A stretch of 64,000 nt of DNA from Pisaster brevispinus (Eukaryota > Echinodermata > Asteroidea > Forcipulatida > Asteriidae). This document shows positions 32,939-44,599 of the stretch, piece by piece (position 1 is the first letter of the stretch; every line of letters starts with the position of its first letter). The translations under genes were made by a program, and so were the position numbers. The stretch spans positions 30,484,920 through 30,548,919 of the forward strand of contig JAMKCF010000001.1 of the NCBI GenBank assembly GCA_023634235.1. Direction: 5' to 3'. The notes under the pieces were generated by a model, which was not told where the DNA came from, made no database searches, and saw only the letters and a list, made by a program, of their open reading frames with translations.

Positions 32939-35395
32939 TTAATCAAAGGGTACAATTGGCTCGGACAGATTGGTCAGTGCACAGGACACATGCACAATTT
33001 TATCCAGTGTTGTCATGTTACACTCATCTGGGGATAATAAAGTGATTGGAATTGTATTTTCCAACATTGTATATTTTTGCCTTACGAGTCCTATAACCCT
33101 TTCCACGTGAATTCTGAGGGCGGCCAGACCCCTTGTTCCCTCCACATCTAGTGGGCTCAGCTGTTTATGACCTTTCGTGAAAGCTGGTATCTTTAGATTG
33201 GCCTGACACATACCGATAGCATCCTCAACATCAAAGCCACGGTCAGCTCATATTAAGTCACCTGGGAGAAGGTGAGCCAAGAAACCACTATGTTCAGTGA
33301 TAAATTTGTCACTGGCACGGCCACCCCATCCTTTTGAAATAAATGATATTGTTCCTTGGGGAGTGATTCCAATCAAATATTTCATTGTGTTGTGTGAGTT
33401 ATAAGAGGAGTAAGTCTGAGCTCTGGCTTTTAAATCACTTGGTCGTTCAATGAATATTTCAAAACAATCAATCACACAGGCACATCGCTTAAATTTGGAT
33501 CGAAATGACATGGGTAAACTTAGACAGAGTTGCTCACGCTCAGGCCAGATAACAAGAGACGGAACTAGTCTGCAGTACATAATATTAATCACATTATTGT
33601 AAACCCTGGAAATTGTAGCAACAGAAACATCAAACCTGTACGCTAAATACTGAACACACAAATTTAGCCTTAGTTGTAAGATAGTGACAAGAAACTGGTT
33701 GAATGGACTTAATTTCATATTTAGGCTTAGGAAAGGCGCAATTAAGTTAAACACGGTCATCAAAACACAAAATGATGGGAGACCTGTGAAAAATTTCACC
33801 TTGTCATCATTTTCTTTGAATGACTCAATATCAATTGAACATCGAGTCAAAGTTTCCCTAATCTCTCTGATCTCTGAGCGTAGATTGTCATTTTCTGTAT
33901 TTAGAGAGTCAATATACTCCCCGGTGAGGTTAGTCTGTGTACCAGAGTTCACCATTCCTGCCAAAGGTGAAGTACATGTAGAAGCATCATCTTTATCGGC
34001 TGTATCCTTTCAGGAAGATGATTCGTCATGTGAAGGATTAGCAGACTTGGAAAGATCAATCAGCTGATGCTGCCGATGAGTATCTCTCCTGCTCCCTCCT
34101 ACGTTTCTTGAGGTTCGTTCGTCGCTGAAAGGTTTCCAGAGCTGACGCAAGTCTTCTCTTCTGCGGTGATTTGACGTGTGCAAATATGCTCGGGACATAG
34201 TCAGGTGAAAGTGGATCATCACTCTTTCTCCCTGAAAAGAAGCACATATAGGCCAATGCAGTGAAAAGAGTTCTTGGTCATGACTTGAAGGACGTGTACA
34301 ACCACCTTGGACTCCACCATGACCAAGTAGGACCCAAAACATACTACTTTTTTCAGAGTGTTATTTGTCTAAATTTTCATTTTGTTTGAATTCTCAAATT
34401 AAAAGTCAAAATACATACTAATGTACAAATGTATAGATTTAGTAAGGCTTATATGTATTCAAGTAAACTGAAAATTAAATTTTGGGCCTACCCTGTTGAA
34501 CCCTAATTTTCCTCAATTTAAGGTAAGTTCATAATTTGACAAAAAGCAAATTCATGGTACAATTTACTGGGGTTTTTAACTGAAAAATAAATAAGGGGTC
34601 GCATGTTGCTTCTGGAAAGTACAGCCCAAGAATACACATTGGGTCATATACTGGGTCCGAGTCTGTCGTGGTTTGGTTGAGTTGGGTCGAGTCCGAATTG
34701 GGATCGGTCCGAGTTGGTCTGGATCCGAACCGACCTGCTTCCAATAAAGATACACGTCGTTTACAATGGTAGCTCATGGAGTTCATGTAATAATAATAAC
34801 AATCATTTAAAATTTATATTGTGCCACAATCACCTGATCACCAATCTAAATCCTGCTGAGTTTTTGTCAATTTCAAGGCAGTGTATTTTTAAGAGCCAGC
34901 TAAATTTCAGTAAACGCTGTTTTGCCAACATTTTTGTGATTCATGGTTTGAAAGAATTGTTTCAAGGGAAATAAAATCCGAAATTGTTAATACATGGTCT
35001 GATTCCCTACTCCTGAATACGAAGTCACGACGACAATAGGCCCCTATTCATATTGGCATGGAAATCTCCATAATGCATGTTCAGTGCTTAGCTGGCAAAA
35101 TAACATTTACATGTACAAAGTTGGCACCAGCTAAATATACACTGCCAATCTTAAATGCAAATTTCATGTCTAAAAACATTCCTAACTGTCGCGTGATTGT
35201 GTTGTGCTTACCTGAAATGAAGTGCTTGTTGCATATTCTCGAATATTTTGTCGGTTGCCAATGCTTGCGTCGAGCCGCTAGAATCCACTTTTCGCGTCTG
35301 TTTTTTGCTGCTGGGAATCTGCAGAAGCTAAGGTTTGGCTAACCCTGGGCCCAGCGTCGATTCGTGCAGCCGACGGCACAACATGTCTCCGGCAT
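32939..35395 (-). pseudogene. THAP-DDE transposase gene of the ISL2EU element, broken
   Basis: Read on the - strand. Exon 1 is 35395-35212, a THAP zinc-binding domain (CCAVGC near the start, PAAKNRREKW, ICNKHF; donor CAG/GTAAGC). Exon 2 begins at 34231 (acceptor TTTTCAG) with DPLSPDYVPSIF, then a coiled stretch, a helix-turn-helix ([16 protein letters not shown]) and the DDE catalytic core: Asp in VIDCFE, Asp in ADRGF, Glu in HVERVIG. Lesions: TAG at 35341-35339 in the THAP exon, a frameshift near 34060-34130, TGA at 34012-34010 and TGA at 33250-33248 directly before ADRGF. The frame ends near 32939. It belongs to the DDE_Tnp_4-type transposases. Confidence 0.87.
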
Positions 35396-35587
35396 GTTGG
35401 CAAAAAATATGCTCTCAACACCGTACTGGGCAGCTAGTTTTGTTTGTTTGTTTATGTTCTGTACGTGCGGTTCACCGCAGTCAATGACCAGCGGCAAGAT
35501 CAAAGTTCATAACCCTATAACCCTGACCGGCAAGATGGATGCCGTTGCGGTAGGCGGGGCTAGTGACGTCAGCTGTAAAACCACTAT

Positions 35588-36475
35588 AGGATAGGATTAA
35601 TTAAATTGAACATTTTAATGGGCAATGTTACCTCTGATCAGAAACTTGCAGCATGGCTCAGTGTAGTATAAGCAATCTGTGAGCTTCAGATTTCCTCTGG
35701 AATTGCCGATAACGGCGCCACCACGGGACCTGATCTGTCCAGGCTCCTCTGTGATTCTGTTCACTTATAGATTATGGTCATCAAAGAAAAGATCACACTT
35801 GCAGGTTGTGACACCCTCATTGAATCCTTGAAAATTTCACTGAAAAATAAAACAGATTGAAATAGTTAGCTTCTTCTGAAACAGTTTGAAAATTAGTTCA
35901 ACTTCAAATGTGATTATCTCATCAAAGAGGTTTTGGCTGCAGGGCTCATTGCTCTCAGAAACAGATGACAATAAGAAGACATGATTATCACTTGAAGGTA
36001 GGGTCAAAGATTGGTTTTTGTCAACAAAATGCTGAATTAAAAAATTCAAAAAAGGAAGATACAATAAAAGTCAAATGTGAAAGTTTAAACTGAATACAGT
36101 GTATACTAGCTGATCAAAACCTGTCACAGTATATGTCTAAATAACCCGCATTTAGTGAGCTGACAGCGGGTACCAACCGCATCTATGGCCCAAGTTATGC
36201 CCATCTATGGCCCATCTATGGCCCAACCTATAGCCAACCCTCAGAAATCTGAGAAACAATCCATGCTTGATTCCTTTCTCAGATTCAAAAGTTTTGGGTG
36301 AAAGATTATCAAACCATATTACTTTATTCAATAACAAAATATGTGCCTATGCAGTTCTGAAAACAAACACATCTTCCCAAGTACATGTGCAATCTGTGAT
36401 GATGAGAAAATATGATCCAGGTATGATGAGACTGAAACATATTTCAATTGTCAAAAGTCTCCTAAATTAGCTTCT
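35588..36475. other. Array spacer continued after the transposon
   Basis: The right half of the spacer block split by the insertion, continuing AGGATAGGATTAATTAAATT, followed by the blocks also found at 6600-7440. A short local triplication of CCCATCTATGGC-like sequence lies at 36185-36232. No gene. Confidence 0.6.
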
Positions 36476-37110
36476 TGGCCATAGCAAGCTGGGTTCCTTT
36501 CTCTCCATCAGGCCTGTCAGTATACTCTTCTGAATTTTTTAGAAACGCCCTTAATTACCAAACGCCCAATAAACTCGCACAGCGCTTACCAGTAAAGTAT
36601 TGCATTGTAAATATTTGTTGTGCAGTTCACAGGACCATCTCAACTTGATGGTCAGGCCGTTATAAAGGCAATTAATCTGCCTAAGCTGGGCTCCTTTCTC
36701 TTCATGAGGACTGCCAGTAAGTTCAAAGTCTTCTGAACTTTTCATTAAGGCACTTAATTACCGAAACAACAACTAAATACATGCACCAAAATCTACACTA
36801 AACTCTCGCAGTGCTTGTAACCACTAAAGTAAACTAGTATTGATTTTTCGGTACAAACGACCAACTCAACTTGAAGGTCTGATCATTTTGAAAGTAAATA
36901 CTCTGCCTCAGCTAGGCTCCTTTCTCACTATCAGGGCTGCCACTAAATTCTGAATATTGTAGAAAGGCCCTTAATTACCAAAACATACACTTAACTCGTG
37001 CAGTGTGCACCAGTAAAGCATTTAATTGTAACTATTGATTGTGCGGTCCAAACGACCATCTCAACTTGAATGTCTGGCCATTATGAAGGCAATTACTCTG
37101 CCTAAGCATG
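36476..37110 (+). repeat. Tandem upstream repeat (about 3 copies)
   Basis: Three diverged units; the middle one has an internal deletion. Confidence 0.72.
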
Positions 37111-37146
37111 GATATGGAGTACAAGTAATTAAGAACACAATACAAT

Positions 37147-37255
37147 TTCATAATGGATATCCGTTCACAACAAAAGGTCAAGACAGCCATGCAGCAGCAA
37201 TAAAATGTGCACAGTAATTTGGAAGCGCCTGGCAGTTTATTTCCTGCCATTATAT
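37147..37255 (+). pseudogene. Fibrinogen-domain relic upstream of the 37618 gene
   Basis: Around CATAATGGATATCCGTTCAC the translation gives HNGYPFTTKGQDSH, close to the FReD calcium-site segment, and then a stop. Confidence 0.6.
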
Positions 37256-37423
37256 GCTAGTCTATTACTGCATAGGTTTTCAAAAATATTGCGGTCAGAA
37301 ATAAATAATCTTGACTGAAAACAGTACAGCCTTAAAAAAACATGCCACTGATGATTTTGTTTTTATGTTCAAGCTTATAGGGTCGCTTGATCGTTTGTTG
37401 ATATCTCATTGCTGTGGAAACGG

Positions 37424-37431
37424 TGACGTCA
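37424..37431 (+). promoter_or_regulatory. CRE-like box upstream of the 37618 gene
   Basis: Perfect TGACGTCA, 194 bp before the chosen ATG. Confidence 0.6.
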
Positions 37432-37617
37432 ATGGGTGGAGCATATACTGAATTAAAATTGTTTGTGACAAAAGATTTGGTTCACTTTATCCGATAAAAT
37501 TCGCCAAAGACTAACTGCCAGAGTCAGGACAACTTTTCCCCTGACAGTTTAGGGGGAAAACAAACAGCATATTTTTTTATCTGATAAATTTAAGAATTGG
37601 ATCCATGAATGTTCATC

Positions 37618-38601
37618 ATGGAAGTTAACATCACTATCCTATTTCTGATTTTGATGGTCCAATCCTGCCAGAGTGAAAACCAACAACGATTCATCGAAAC
37701 ATTCTACTTGGCTAGAAACCAAGCCTTACTGAATCATGTGTTTCAGTTGAAGACTGTATCTTCTCCTGTGATCTGTGGGCGAGACTGCTCTATGGATCCA
37801 CAGTGTGCATCATTCAACTATCACATCATAAGAGGTATTTGTGTGTTGAATAATGCCAGCAGAGCTCACAGCCCTGATGACTTTGTTGAGATTCAAGGGA
37901 GTGCCTACTATGATGACAACTTGGACACTTTGTCATTTTCACTACCCAGCACTACAAGTTACAGTAGTTGTCTGAAGTTGTATCAAGCTGGTTACCGCAT
38001 CAATGGTTTATTCACCATCTTTCTTACAAGTCTGACTCATGGGTTACAGGTTTACTGTGATATGGAGACAGATGGAGGAGGCTGGATTGTGTTCCAGAGG
38101 AGACAAGATGGCTCTGTTGACTTTTACAGTACCTGGACTGAATACCAATCTGGCTTTGGTGATCTACAGAATGAGTTCTGGTTAGGGAATGATATCCTGC
38201 GTGACCTTACTAGATCAGGACAATGGCAACTCAGAGTAGATATGGAAGATTGGGAGTCCAACACAGCTTGGGCTTCTTATGGCGAGTTTGCAGTTACAGG
38301 TGACAAGTACACTCTTCATGTTAGTTCATATGACGCTCAGAGTACAGCAGGTGATTCAATGAACTACAATAATGGATATCCATTCACAACAAAGGATCAG
38401 GACAATGATGCACGCTCAGATAATTGCGCACATGTGTATCCAGGCAGCTGGTGGTTTAACGACTGCTTTTGGGCTCATCTTAATGGTAAATACTACCATG
38501 GGGGAGCTGTTGAACATGGACAAGGAATACAATGGCATACCTGGAAAAACTACTTCTACTCCCTGAAGAAATGCAGCATGAAAATACGGCCAGTCATTTA
38601 A
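37618..38601 (+). CDS. Secreted PAN-fibrinogen lectin-like protein, subfamily B
   Basis: Intact 327-residue ORF, closest to the 8607 gene (both end KIRPVI and share the YYHGG segment). It has the calcium site DQDND and PGSWWF in place of the usual GGWWF pair. Unusual changes are LTSLTHG before the first FReD disulfide and LTRSGQW where others have LTGSGQW. An upstream ATG lies at 37609. The 5' neighbour is the ISL2EU-disrupted spacer, so this gene lies 2 kb from the transposon but its promoter module is intact. Confidence 0.93.
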   Translation: MEVNITILFLILMVQSCQSENQQRFIETFYLARNQALLNHVFQLKTVSSPVICGRDCSMDPQCASFNYHIIRGICVLNNASRAHSPDDFVEIQGSAYYDDNLDTLSFSLPSTTSYSSCLKLYQAGYRINGLFTIFLTSLTHGLQVYCDMETDGGGWIVFQRRQDGSVDFYSTWTEYQSGFGDLQNEFWLGNDILRDLTRSGQWQLRVDMEDWESNTAWASYGEFAVTGDKYTLHVSSYDAQSTAGDSMNYNNGYPFTTKDQDNDARSDNCAHVYPGSWWFNDCFWAHLNGKYYHGGAVEHGQGIQWHTWKNYFYSLKKCSMKIRPVI

Positions 38602-40050
38602 GTTCAAAGTAACCCAGAGTTGGAGCACATTTCGTCAGTCACGCCATCAACTGACATTTGTTGTTGGGAAAAAATGCAGTTGAAGTTGAACTTATTTTCA
38701 AAGACTGCTTACTTATTAGACAGAAATATTTAGCTGACTTCTTCTTTTTTAGAACAGCACTGTTAACCTTGCAATTGTTTTGATGCGTTACTAATTCAGA
38801 AAAATACACGCCACCTTGAGAGAACACAAAAGCGAGAAGACCACACAGGACGATGTGAACAAATTTCTGCATTCGTCGCTTCTTGAAAAAACTGAACTAT
38901 TAAGAGTCAACAGATAGGTCACTTTTTAATAGCACTTCTATGGCAAGATATTTCTATACACATTTGTTGAATTGTGAGACAAACAACAATTTCACGTACA
39001 AGAATACCTTGATATAGTCAAAATTAGTATTAGTATGCATGATGATTTCTCTCTGTTGAAATGCATTGTCAGTCCATCTTTTAGATGAAAATTCATCTGT
39101 ACATTTAGGAAAGTAGACTCTGTCAACCATGGTATTTGTGTATTAGAGAAAAGAGGAGAAGAGAGAAAGTAGACACCATTAGGATAGCATTAATTGAATT
39201 GAACATTTTACAACGGGCAATATTACCTCTGATCAGAAACTTGCAGCTTAGCTCAGTATAGTATAAACATTCTGTGAGCTTCACATTTCCTCTGGAATTG
39301 CCGATTACGGTGCCACCACGAGACCTGATCTGTCCAGGCTGCTCTGTGATTCTCTTCACTTATAGATTATGGTCATCAAAAAAGAGATCACACTTGCAGG
39401 TTGTGACATCCTCATGGAATCCTTGAAAATTACATCAACAAAATAAAAACAAGATTGAAATAGTTAGCTACTCCTGAAAGGGTTTGAAAAATAGTTCAAC
39501 TTCAAATGCGATTATCTCATCAAAACATTTTTGGCTGCAGGGCTCATTGCTCTCAGAAACAGATGACAGTAACAAGATATTATCACTTGAAGGTAGGGTA
39601 ATAGATTTGTTTTTGTCAACATAATGCTGAATTATAGGCCAAATTAAAAAAGGAAGATACAATAAATGTCACATGTGAAAGTTTAAACTGAATACAGCGT
39701 CTAGAGCAAAACCTGCCAGAGTTTTGATGTCAAACTTAATTGCATTTGGTAAGCTTACAGCGAGTACCAACCGCATCTATGGCCTAATCATTCACGAATG
39801 GACACCAACCCTCAGAAATCTGAGAAACAATCCATGCATGATTCCTTTCTCAGATTCAAACATTTTGGGGTGAAAGATTATTAAAACCATATTTTCTTTA
39901 ATCAATAACAAAATATGTGCGCATGCGGTACTGAAAACAAACACATCTTCCCAAGTACATGTGCAATCTGTGATGATGAGAAGATATGATCCAGGTACGA
40001 TGACACTGAAACATATTCCAACTGTCAAAAGTCTCCTAAATTAGCTGCTT
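38602..40050. other. 3' flank joined to spacer; unit shortened
   Basis: B-type 3' flank to about 39135 (CCATGGTATTTGTG). It then joins directly to the AGAGAAAAGAGGAGAAGAG spacer block, so the downstream repeat, small TIR element and minisatellite present in other units are absent. A deletion by recombination between short GTGTATTAGAGAAAAG-like or similar tracts is likely. Spacer blocks follow. No gene. Confidence 0.6.
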
Positions 40051-40700
40051 GGCCATAGCAAGCTGGGTTCTTTTCTCTCCATCAGGCCTGTCAGTAATCT
40101 ATTCTGAATTTTTTTTAAAATGCCCTTAATGACCAAATACCCAATAAACTTGCGCAGCGCTTACCAGTAAATTATTGCATTGTAAATATTGATTGTGCGG
40201 TTCACACGACCATCTCAACTTGAAGGTCAGGCCGTTATGAAGGCAATTAATCTGCCTAAGCTGGGCTCCTTTCTCTCCATGAAGACTGCCAGTAATTTCA
40301 AAGTCTTCTGAATTTTTCATTAAGGCACTTTATTACCAAAACATCAACTAAATACATGCAGTGCTTACCAGTAAAGTAATTACCAAAATCTACACCAAAC
40401 TCTTGCAGTGCTTGTAACCACTAAAGTAAACTAGTATTGTTTTTGCGGTCCAAAAGACCAACTTGAAGAACTGATCTTTATCAAAGTGAATACTCTGCCT
40501 AAGCTAGGCTCCTTTCTCGCCATCAGGGCTGCCACTAAATTCTGAATATTTTAGAAAGGCCTATAATTACCAAAACATACACTTAACTAGCGCACTGCGA
40601 ACCAGTAAAGCATTTAATTGTAAGTATTGATTGTGCGGTCCAAACGACCATCTCAACTTGAAGGTCTGGCCATTATGAAAGCAATAACTCTACCTAAGCA
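40051..40700 (+). repeat. Tandem upstream repeat (about 3 copies)
   Basis: Three units, very similar in arrangement to 7470-8110 and 50861-51520. Confidence 0.72.
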
Positions 40701-40737
40701 TGGATATGGAGTACAAGTAAACAAGAGCGCAATAAAA

Positions 40738-40860
40738 TTTCATAATGGATATCTGTTCACAACAAACGATCAAGGCAACCATGTACACAGTAATTTGCAC
40801 AGCTATTTCCACAGTAAATTGGATGTGCCTGGTGGTTTATTTCCTGCCATTAACAACTGC
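40738..40860 (+). pseudogene. Fibrinogen-domain relic upstream of the 41190 gene
   Basis: CATAATGGATATCTGTTCAC context followed by short repeats of an ACAGTAATTTGCACAGCTAT type, then GTGCCTGGTGGTTTATT. Confidence 0.55.
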
Positions 40861-40990
40861 CAAGGTTTTCAATAATAATGTCTGAGAACAGTACAGCCAA
40901 TCAAAACCGGCCACTGATGATTTTGTTTTTTATTTTCAAGCTTATACGGGTGTTTGGTCATTTGTTGATATCTCATTGCTGTAGAAACGA

Positions 40991-40998
40991 TGACGTCA
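40991..40998 (+). promoter_or_regulatory. CRE-like box upstream of the 41190 gene
   Basis: Perfect TGACGTCA, 199 bp before the chosen ATG; the sequence just upstream has diverged (GTAGAAACGA). Confidence 0.58.
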
Positions 40999-41189
40999 AT
41001 GGGTGGAGCATATATGCCTAATGCTCTAAAATCGTTTCCCACCAAAGATTTGGTTCATTTGATCTGATAATTTGCATCAAAGACTAACTGCCAGAGTAAG
41101 GACAATTTTCTTTTGACAGTTAATGGATTAAGAATAACTGCATATTTTTTTTCATGATACATTTAAGAATTGGATCCACAAAGTTCATC

Positions 41190-42176
41190 ATGGTTGTTTT
41201 TATCACAATCTTGTTTCTAATTTTTATGGTACAAACCTGCCAGAGTGAAAACCAAAAACGGTTCGACAAAACGTTCTACTTGGCTGAAAACCGAGCCTTA
41301 CTGAATCATGTGATTGAGTGGAAGACTGTATCTTCTCCTGTGATATGTGGGCGAGACTGCTATATGGATCCACAGTGTGCATCATTCAACTATCACATCA
41401 TAACAGGTATTTGTGAGTTGAATAATGCCAGCAGAGCTCACAGCCCTGATGACTTTGTTGAGATTCAAGGGAGTGCCTACTATGATGACAACTTGGACAC
41501 TTTGTCATTTTCACTACCCAGCACTACAAGTTACAGTAGTTGTCTGGAGTTGTATCAAGCTGGTTACCGCATCAATGGTTTATTCACCATCTTTCCTACC
41601 AGTCTGACTGATGGGTTACAGGTTTACTGTGATATGGAGACAGATGGAGGAGGCTGGATCGTGTTCCAGAGAAGACAAGATGGCTCTGTTGACTTTTACC
41701 GTACCTGGGCTGAATACCAATCTGGGTTTGGTGATCTACAGAATGAGTTCTGGTTGGGGAATGAAATCCTGCGTGACCTTACTGCATCAGGACAATGGCA
41801 ACTCAGAGTAGATATGGAAGATTGGGAGTTCAACACAACTTGGGCTTATTATAGTGAGTTTGCTGTTACAGGTGACAACTACACTCTCCATATTGGTTCA
41901 TATGATGCTCAGAGTACGGCAGGCAACCCAATGAAAAATTATAATGGACTTCAATTTTCAACAAAGGATCAGGACCATGATAAAGCATCATATAATTGTG
42001 CACAGAGATTTGGAGGTGCATGGTGGTTTAATGCTTGCCATATTGCTAGTCTGAATGGTGACTTCTACCCACAGGGAGAAGTCCCATTTGGGATGGGAAT
42101 ACAATGGGGTCCCTGGAAAGGACGGTATTACTCTCTGAAAAAATGCAGCATGAAAATACGGCAAATCATGACTTAA
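41190..42176 (+). CDS. Secreted PAN-fibrinogen lectin-like protein, subfamily A
   Basis: Intact 328-residue ORF. The chosen start matches the other genes (CATCATGG); an in-frame ATG at 41154 would add 12 residues before the signal peptide and arises from a CTGATAC-to-ATGATAC change in the 5' leader, so I consider it unlikely. The first ATG of the paralogues is AAG here. The signal segment begins MVVFITILFL. In the PAN module, CSMDPQ is CYMDPQ. The calcium site is DQDHD, as in the 22496 gene, and the sequence has FNTTWAYYSEF, adding an N-glycosylation sequon (NTT) in the FReD. It ends RQIMT. Confidence 0.92.
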   Translation: MVVFITILFLIFMVQTCQSENQKRFDKTFYLAENRALLNHVIEWKTVSSPVICGRDCYMDPQCASFNYHIITGICELNNASRAHSPDDFVEIQGSAYYDDNLDTLSFSLPSTTSYSSCLELYQAGYRINGLFTIFPTSLTDGLQVYCDMETDGGGWIVFQRRQDGSVDFYRTWAEYQSGFGDLQNEFWLGNEILRDLTASGQWQLRVDMEDWEFNTTWAYYSEFAVTGDNYTLHIGSYDAQSTAGNPMKNYNGLQFSTKDQDHDKASYNCAQRFGGAWWFNACHIASLNGDFYPQGEVPFGMGIQWGPWKGRYYSLKKCSMKIRQIMT

Positions 42177-43020
42177 ACTCAGAGTTAAGAAATTGTTACC
42201 CAACATCGGAAATAAATTTCATCATGACAATATACAGGAAACACAAACTTTTCCTGATTATTCATGTTTTAATTTACGACTTGATATGTCAGCATTGGCT
42301 TTTGAGTGAGCAGACGTCCAGACAGACAGACAGTCTTTCTTTAAGGAACAGAAAACCATCCTGCTTTTACTGGATACCAGCCAAGTAGTACAAAAGCACT
42401 CCACAAGTGTGGCGAGGACATGGTTTGTCATCCCACAACATGGGCCTCAAATAAGTGAAAAGAACGAATGGACAGACGAGCAGCTAGACGGAAATCCTCA
42501 TTAAATAAGCGCACTCTGCAATGTACCACTCACCAAGAATAAGCAAATCCATGGTTACTCTCAGTGGAATGAACACAACTTTGGAGTTCTGCAAATTTTG
42601 TTTATGACGTGTTATCAGCACAGTCAGTGATTATTATTTTGCGAAACCCTCACAAATCATTCAAAAAGCTAAAGCTTGAATAATTTGTGGTCAAAAATTT
42701 TGGATGTGGGGCACAATCATCGTGTTTTGTGAAACTGGTGTTAATAACAAAATGTAGTAATTACTTAACTTTATATCAAGATTTTAATAACAATTCTAAA
42801 GCAAGATATTTCTATGCTCATTTGTTGAATTGTGAGGCAAACAATGAGTTTGCATACAAGAATACCTTGATAGAGTCAAAATTAGTATTAGCTTGCATGA
42901 TGATTTCTCGCTGTTAAAATGCATTGTCAGTCCATCTTTTAGATTAAAATTCCTCTGTACATTTAGGAATGTAGACTCTGTCAACCATGGTATTTGTGAT
43001 AGTGTCAAAACAGTTTTATT
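42177..43020. other. 3' flank of subfamily A gene (duplicate of 23483-24320)
   Basis: Colinear with 23483-24320 with few differences. No gene. Confidence 0.6.
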
Positions 43021-43169
43021 TCAGTGCCTCTTTTTGTGCATGATGAACCTAAAATGCTCAGCTTTAAAATTGTTGAGGTTTTTCTGAAATTCTGTGTGCA
43101 AAAAAGCAAATTATAATATACTACTAATAAAATCTTTCTCACCATACACAATGTATCTTGATCATTTGT

Positions 43170-43565
43170 GTTGCCTTTGTACATCCAAAAGTCAAGACTA
43201 TTTCTTGAGTGATAATAACACACACAAATGCATCCATGGCTCAGCACCAGCATACCTTCGGGAACTCATTCAATTGTATCAACCACCACGCACCCTCCGT
43301 TATGGCTCAACATTGCTGCTCAATACACCGGTCACTCGCACTAAGACTTACGGCAGCGGTCATTCATGCATTCATCACCTTCTCTTTGGAACTCTCTTCC
43401 TCATAAACATGCAAGAACTCACATTCTATTTAAATCGCTCCTTAAAAGTTACCTGCTTGTTTAATTGTCTGTATGCTTGTTTATTTGCATTTATTGTTGT
43501 GAAGCGCATTGAGACTTTAGTGTGGTGCGCTATATAAGTACTGTGTTATTATTATTATTATTATT
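43170..43565 (+). mobile_element. L2/CR1-like LINE 3' fragment
   Basis: Paralogue of 24850-25225 without the 351-bp element. It encodes SAPAYLRELIQLYQPPRTLR and ends CTATATAAGTACTGTGTTATT with an ATT tail. It contains the empty site for the 24482-24832 element at about 43174-43179. Confidence 0.72.
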
Positions 43566-43667
43566 ATGTATATTATGGGTCGAACATAGGATCGATGACA
43601 TTTTTTGAATACATAAAAAAGATCATAGATGAATGACCTGGGCACTGAATTAGTTCACCAAATCCTC

Positions 43668-43865
43668 AATTGTGATGATCTTGACACTCTTTGTAGGCTG
43701 CTCTGGTTGTTTTGACACTCTTTACTATTTGTCTGTATGGGCTGTGCGGCTGTACCTGTGTGTCTTGGTTATTACCATTTGTATTTTGCAAATGTATCTG
43801 CTTGTACCTTTTCTTGTGTTTAATCCTCTCCTTTTATGGAGGTTTTGTTTAGAATAACTAAACAA
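43668..43865 (+). repeat. Array downstream repeat with retroelement-like tail
   Basis: Same family as 718-955; the hydrophobic 60-codon ORF is open from the ATG at 43675. Confidence 0.5.
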
Positions 43866-44010
43866 AAACAATAGATAAATAAATCAGTACATTAAGAATA
43901 GCTAGTTAGTTTGGGTAGACATGATTTAAACAGTTAATCAGAAAGTTTGTAACTGGAAATAATCCACTTTGATGTTAATTATAGTTGCAGTACAATGAGG
44001 AACTGTAGAA

Positions 44011-44121
44011 ACACTAAAGGGGGCAGCAGATATTGGGTTATTTTCCAGCCTGTGTGGAGTTGAGCACATTATTACGATAATAACGAATACTTATCCAGTA
44101 AGTCTGCTGCCACCTAGTGTC
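44011..44121. mobile_element. Small TIR element (MITE), CTCF-like TIR family
   Basis: Left TIR ACACTAAAGGGGGCAGCAGA, right TIR TCTGCTGCCACCTAGTGT. Confidence 0.68.
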
Positions 44122-44319
44122 TCTGAGAGTCATCAAATGGTAACTAATTACAAACTGAATAATGCAATTGGAGTATCAAACAGTTTTGATTCAGACTGGT
44201 CTCAATGACAAGTTCAAAAATGGATTGATATTTATTGGAACCATTTCAATCAAATAAAAATGGTTTGTGCTAACAATTTTGGTTTAAACATTTATGGTGG
44301 TATGCCAGATTGCATGCTA

Positions 44320-44585
44320 TGCATGATAAGTTAATAGGCAGTGCAGTACTCAGTGCAACACCATTTGACAATTCAACACCAAAACTGTTGGACTCTGATT
44401 ATGGTGGAAGGTCTGACTGCATGCTTAGCATGATCAGTTTGGCAGCGCAGTACTCATCGGTATAATATAGTACAACATAATATAGTAACTCAACACCAAA
44501 ACTGTTTAACTCTGGTTATGGTGTTTTGCTCGATTCCATGCTCCAAGCAGGACCAATTTGCAGTTCTCAGTCCATCACAATTTGG
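44320..44585. repeat. Minisatellite, ~100 bp period
   Basis: About 2.5 units with GGCAGTGCAGTACTCA and CTGATTATGGTGG. Confidence 0.62.
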
Positions 44586-44599
44586 TGACTTAGTTAAAA

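Larger units (their letters stand above)
28361..35585. mobile_element. ISL2EU/IS4EU-type DNA transposon, 7225 bp, decayed
   Basis: The TIRs are AGCGGTTTTACAG on the left and AGTGGTTTTACAG in reverse complement on the right, with a 2-bp AT duplication (28359-28360 and 35586-35587). Removing the element restores the CCAATAGGATAGG tract of other array units exactly. It carries two convergent genes: a SWIM/YqaJ/PHD nuclease gene on + and a THAP/DDE transposase gene on -. That pair is the hallmark of the ISL2EU superfamily. Both genes are broken, so the copy cannot move by itself. The two outer ~150 bp hold CpG-rich and GC-rich tracts. Confidence 0.88.

Noticed and set aside
41154..41189. N-terminal extension of the 41190 protein
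   Set aside because: The upstream ATG is private to this copy and lies in the sequence that is 5' leader in all paralogues; it would bury the signal peptide.
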